DNA of 64,000 nt, taken from RPQJ01 sp963754535 (GTDB lineage Bacteria > Pseudomonadota > Gammaproteobacteria > Steroidobacterales > Steroidobacteraceae). The notes beneath the pieces were generated by a model. The model was not told the DNA's origin, made no database searches, and saw only the letters and a program-made list of their open reading frames with translations. Positions within the stretch are counted from its first letter, which is position 1, and every line of letters starts with the position of its first letter. Position numbers and translations under genes: made by a program. Positions 61,021-64,000 of the stretch are shown piece by piece. Where the stretch lies: positions 58,578 to 122,577 of the forward strand of contig CAVWGG010000031.1 in assembly GCA_963754535.1 (NCBI GenBank). The letters are read 5' to 3'.

Positions 61021-62598
61021 ATGCGTCTTCAATCCACGCTGCTGCTCGTTGCAGCCACGGCTTCGCTCACGGGCTGCGCTGCAACCTCGCCGGCCGGCGC
61101 GCCTGCCGCAGTCGGCGAGTCCCGGGCGTTCGTCGAGGAGACCAGTGCCACCTCAGTGCTCGGGCCGGACAGCGTGTTCGTCGGCAGTCCGTACGCGGAT
61201 GTCGGATCCTCCGGTCTCTTTCCGCCGCACGGCCCCGCCGCTTGCCGTCTCGCAGTCCTGGCCAATGGCGAGGACTCGCTCGCCGTGCGCCTGCAGGTGC
61301 TGAAGGCCGCGCAGAAGTCGATCCGCATCCAGGCGCTGGTGTTCAAGGGCGACGAGTCGGGCCTGCGCGTCGCGGAGGTCCTCAAGCAGAAGAAGGACGA
61401 AGGGCTCGACGTGCGCGTCATCGTCGACGCGTTTTCGAACCCCTGGCTGCAGACCCAGTGGATGTATTTCGACCTGAAGCAGCACGGCATCGAGGTCGAA
61501 GGGTACGAGGCCATGGCGCTGCAGTGGCTCAACGAGGTGCCCGTGCCGCACCTGACCCCGCACTTCGATCCGCAGCAACCCGACAAGCGGTTCCACGACA
61601 AGATGTGGATCATCGACGGGGAGACCGATGCCGCCGTCGCCGTGACCGGCGGCCTCAACATCGGCAACGAATACTTCCGTGCCAATCCAGCCGATCCCGA
61701 CTCCACGTGGCGCGACCAGGACGTCGTCGTGCGCGGCGCCATCGTCCGCGATCTGGTCACGGCTTTCGACCGCAATTTCGAGTATTTCACCGGCGTAAAA
61801 ACGAGCCGCGGCGTCTTCAACACCAACCTCTACTGGGACGCGACCCGCGACGTGCTCGACCAGACCGGCAAGGTGCCGGTGAAGTTCACGACGAATCCGG
61901 ACGTCGTGGCGCACGTGGCCGAGATCGAAGCGCGCCGGCTGGCGCTCGCGTATGCGGGGGCGACCTGCCGGTTTTTCCAGAGCCGCCCCCGGTTCAAGGA
62001 AAGCTACATCCAGCAGGCCTACGTCAAGCTCATCGAGCGAGCCCGGTCCGAGGTGCTGATCGCGAACGCGTACTTCGTGCCGACGCCGTCGATCAGGCTC
62101 GCGCTGCAGGACGCAGCCAAGCGCTGCGTGGCCGTGCGGTTGATATCGAACAGCCCCGAAACGAACGACCTGCCTGAAATCAGCCTCGTCGGACGCGGGT
62201 ATTACAAGGACCTGCTGGCCGTGAACGAGACGCCGGAGGTGGCCGCGTGCGGGAACGCAGAGAAGGGGCTGCGGATCTGGGAATGGATCGGACAGTCTGC
62301 GACCGAAGCCGAGCGGCGGCAGGGCACGATGCATTCCAAGTATGCGGTGGTCGATGGACGTCGCAGCCTGGTGGGCTCGTACAATCTCGACCCGCGCAGC
62401 GAAAAGCTGAACAGCGAGACTGCCATGGTGTTCGACCAGCCCGAGCTATCGAGTCAGCTGCGCAATGCTTTTCTCAACAGCGATCTCAGCTACAGTCGCG
62501 AAGTGACGTGGGCGCAGGCAGCGGAGTTCGAGGCGCCAGAGGACGTGATCGAACGCTTCCGCAAGTCGATCGGCCACCTGTTCGAACAGCACCTGTAA
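61021..62598 (+). CDS. Phospholipase D-family lipoprotein
   Basis: 525 residues. Lipobox signal (STLLLVAATASLTGCAAT) and two PLD-like catalytic motifs: RFHDKMWIIDGETDAAVAVTGGLNIGNEYF (~residues 193-222) and MHSKYAVVDGRRSLVGSYNLDPRSEKLNSETA (~437-468), with the H-x-K-x4-D pattern in each. Probably a periplasmic or outer-membrane cardiolipin-synthase-like or phospholipase enzyme. The ATG at 61021 is preferred because it puts the signal peptide at the N-terminus; the frame extends upstream to 60928. Divergent from the LssY_C gene. Confidence 0.9.
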   Translation: MRLQSTLLLVAATASLTGCAATSPAGAPAAVGESRAFVEETSATSVLGPDSVFVGSPYADVGSSGLFPPHGPAACRLAVLANGEDSLAVRLQVLKAAQKSIRIQALVFKGDESGLRVAEVLKQKKDEGLDVRVIVDAFSNPWLQTQWMYFDLKQHGIEVEGYEAMALQWLNEVPVPHLTPHFDPQQPDKRFHDKMWIIDGETDAAVAVTGGLNIGNEYFRANPADPDSTWRDQDVVVRGAIVRDLVTAFDRNFEYFTGVKTSRGVFNTNLYWDATRDVLDQTGKVPVKFTTNPDVVAHVAEIEARRLALAYAGATCRFFQSRPRFKESYIQQAYVKLIERARSEVLIANAYFVPTPSIRLALQDAAKRCVAVRLISNSPETNDLPEISLVGRGYYKDLLAVNETPEVAACGNAEKGLRIWEWIGQSATEAERRQGTMHSKYAVVDGRRSLVGSYNLDPRSEKLNSETAMVFDQPELSSQLRNAFLNSDLSYSREVTWAQAAEFEAPEDVIERFRKSIGHLFEQHL

Positions 62599-62599
62599 G

Positions 62600-63211
62600 T
62601 CATTCACGCTTGACGGCGACCGTCAGCAGCAGCCCCGCCAGGGTGCCGGCCGCGGCCATGCCCATGTCTTTCTGGGCGTCCCACTCATCTCCCTGCGTCC
62701 CGAGGTAGGCCACGCCAAGGTCGCCGCCGAACATTTCCGCGGCGCCCCATTCGACCAGTTCGTAGACGACCGAGTGCGCCAGGAGAAACGTCACGGGCAT
62801 GACGTAGCGCCAGATGCGCTGCGGGTTGGCGCGAGCCGCGAACAGTTCCCACACCGCCGGGAACATCAGCAACCCGTAAGAGAAGTGCACGAAGCGGTCG
62901 TAGTGGTTGCGGCCTGCCGAGTCCGGCCCGGCACCTGCGTCCTGCAGGTGCAACCACTCGCGCCAGGGAACCTCACTGTAGGTGTAATGCGCGCCGATTT
63001 CATGCAGCACAAGGAAGAAGAACAGGCAGGTATAGGCGCGGTTGGAGAAACGCAGGGTGCGCGACGTCGCCACCAGCAGGGGTACGGCGACGAAGACCAA
63101 CACGTTCTCGAGCAGCCAGTCCTGCCGGTAGGACGGCGCGATGGCCAGCGCGGTCCAGAATGCACCGAACGCAAACAGCAAGACCGCGGGGTAACGCTCT
63201 GCAGGTTTCAT
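62600..63211 (-). CDS. DUF2238 membrane protein
   Basis: 203 residues with six hydrophobic segments: LLFAFGAFWTALAIAPSYRQDWLLENVLVFVAVPLLVATSRTLRFSNRAYTCLFFFLVLHEIGAHYTYSEVP and VVYELVEWGAAEMFGGDLGVAYLGTQGDEWDAQKDMGMAAAGTL. The conserved His/Asp/Glu residues (HEIGAHYTYSEVP, HYDRFVHFSYG, GTQGDEWDAQKDM) are those of DUF2238/YjdF. Function unknown; the acidic residues suggest metal binding. It converges on the PLD gene. Confidence 0.88.
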   Translation of the reverse strand: MKPAERYPAVLLFAFGAFWTALAIAPSYRQDWLLENVLVFVAVPLLVATSRTLRFSNRAYTCLFFFLVLHEIGAHYTYSEVPWREWLHLQDAGAGPDSAGRNHYDRFVHFSYGLLMFPAVWELFAARANPQRIWRYVMPVTFLLAHSVVYELVEWGAAEMFGGDLGVAYLGTQGDEWDAQKDMGMAAAGTLAGLLLTVAVKRE

Positions 63212-63299
63212 CCAGGGCCGCCTCCTGACCGCGCAGGCCCATTATGCCGGCACCGGGGTTTGCAGCGGCATGACTTCGGCGCAGTCCTGGCGGCGATTC

Positions 63300-63473
63300 C
63301 TACACGCGCCGGATCAACTGCCCTATGTCCGACTGCAGGAGTGCCCAGATGCGCTGCACGAACATGACCGCGAGGTACAGAACCAGTGAGTTCGCCATCA
63401 TCCAGGTGACGCAGTTCGTCAGCGCGATTCGGCTTCTGCCGCGGCGCTGCCAAGCGGGATACATGTTCCCCAT
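63300..63473 (-). CDS. Small single-span membrane protein
   Basis: 57 residues: MGNMYPAWQRRGRSRIALTN then a membrane segment (WMMANSLVLYLAVMFVQRIWALL) and a short tail. A GAGGGGG ribosome site lies about 8 nt upstream of the ATG. Too short for a domain call. The positive-inside N-terminus fits an N-in membrane topology. Confidence 0.5.
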   Translation of the reverse strand: MGNMYPAWQRRGRSRIALTNCVTWMMANSLVLYLAVMFVQRIWALLQSDIGQLIRRV

Positions 63474-63574
63474 GGCTTCGGCCCCCTCATTCTTTTTATG
63501 CTCTGGACGCTACGCTTGCGCGCGCTGAGGCGGCGGTGGTTTTGACTTAATCCTGTTGTATTTTCAAAGTTGAC

Positions 63575-63594
63575 CCATGCCGATATCGGCATGG
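63575..63594. promoter_or_regulatory. Perfect 20-bp palindrome
   Basis: CCATGCCGATATCGGCATGG reads the same on both strands with no spacer. It lies in the 250-bp gap between the small membrane-protein gene and the gene at 63724, so it could be an operator for either; no -35/-10 pair is clear beside it. Confidence 0.4.
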
Positions 63595-63723
63595 CGGGCT
63601 TGCAGCCGTCCGGTCGTCGTGCAACAGGAATTCGGCACCAGCGGCACCGACGATGTGACCGCGGTCTCGGTCGCGGTCGGCGGCCAGGGCTATTCTTTCC
63701 TCGGTCCGGGAGAGACAGGTCCA

Positions 63724-63963
63724 GTGCCCAATCAGAAGAAGCCCGCGGAATCGAGTCCCGACGCACCCGTCGAGCGGCGCGGGCAACCGCGAGAGGATGT
63801 GGGATCCACCGACTGGGAGACCATCGTGCTCAAGCGGGTCGAGCGCCATGTCGAGTCTCTGTCGGTTGGGCCCGGTGCTCAACAGGACCCACTGAACGCG
63901 TCCGGTTGGGAAGAAACGGCGCTCCTCGCACTGCGGCGCCGAATCCGGGATCTCAAGACCTAG
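63724..63963 (+). CDS. Small charged protein of unknown function
   Basis: 79 residues from a GTG (VPNQKKPAESSPDAPVERRG) with GGGAGAG about 9 nt upstream. The C-terminal part (DWETIVLKRVERHVESL ... WEETALLALRRRIRDL) is helical and rich in Arg and Glu. The frame is open further upstream to 63577, but that part reads as non-coding. No family recognised. Confidence 0.4.
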   Translation: MPNQKKPAESSPDAPVERRGQPREDVGSTDWETIVLKRVERHVESLSVGPGAQQDPLNASGWEETALLALRRRIRDLKT

Positions 63964-64000
63964 TACGCGGGCGGTCGTCCCGCTGCATCCCTGGTCGGCG

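Noticed and set aside
60896..61021. Start of the LssY_C gene at 61021 and of the PLD gene at 60928
   Set aside because: Both would overlap each other's 5' region and bury signal peptides; the ATGs at 60895 and 61021 give clean signal peptides, the former with a good ribosome site.
1..64000. tRNA, rRNA or riboswitch genes
   Set aside because: No cloverleaf-type sequence, rRNA stretch or recognisable riboswitch core was seen on reading through the intergenic gaps; a covariance search was not possible.

Overview
This is a high-GC (roughly two thirds G+C by eye) chromosomal window from a free-living gammaproteobacterium. The evidence is a set of gammaproteobacterial housekeeping clusters: rnfABC, metG, mrp-dcd, purM-purN with a divergent DUF2066 / CDP-alcohol phosphatidyltransferase / hda operon, holC-valS, pepA divergent from lptFG, and proS. 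A PEP-CTERM protein, DUF5666/DUF6502 genes and an sbtAB-like pair point to an environmental lineage, perhaps near Steroidobacterales, Nevskiales or Xanthomonadales; the genus cannot be fixed from sequence alone. No rRNA, tRNA, CRISPR array, prophage or intact insertion sequence was seen.

Layout. 1-4.7 kb (minus): metG followed by rnfA, rnfB and the start of rnfC; rnfC runs off the window. 5.1-9.7 kb (minus): a HEAT-repeat Ser/Thr kinase in an operon with two PilT-family ATPases. 10-16.6 kb: mrp-dcd, the purM-purN-DUF3108 operon, and DUF2066 / CDP-alcohol phosphatidyltransferase / hda. 16.8-17.4 kb: a 5'-truncated beta-lactamase relic. 17.8-37.5 kb: housekeeping genes, including wrbA-DUF2069, proS, pssA, a family-4 uracil-DNA glycosylase, rimI, prfC, the moxR-DUF58-tgpA operon, valS, holC and pepA. 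37.6-42 kb: lptFG, an RDD protein and sbtA-sbtB. 42-44 kb: cytochromes b and c'. 44.3-48.7 kb: DUF6502 and two DUF5666 lipoproteins. 48.8-63.9 kb is accessory: an oligopeptide-binding lipoprotein, an unrecognised secreted protein, a TIR-TPR membrane protein, an atypical NRAMP transporter, a PEP-CTERM protein, a SLOG-type nucleotide-sensor membrane protein, an LssY_C protein, a phospholipase D lipoprotein and small membrane proteins.

Four things stand out. (1) A two-hairpin intergenic repeat occurs at several loci. Its long hairpin keeps a near-constant loop (GTGTCTGCCTTTCC) while its 23-36 bp arms differ between copies yet stay self-complementary. (2) The TIR-TPR gene and the SLOG membrane-protein gene, 2.2 kb apart, carry nearly the same 42-bp promoter. 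Its -10 box lies 8 nt from the ATG, suggesting leaderless, co-regulated expression of two immunity-type proteins. (3) A G-rich TTAGGGG-like repeat sits at the 3' ends of three genes. (4) At least five apparent frameshifts (rnfC, metG, the secreted protein, and two in the PEP-CTERM gene) are all single extra bases, which looks more like consensus error than true gene decay.
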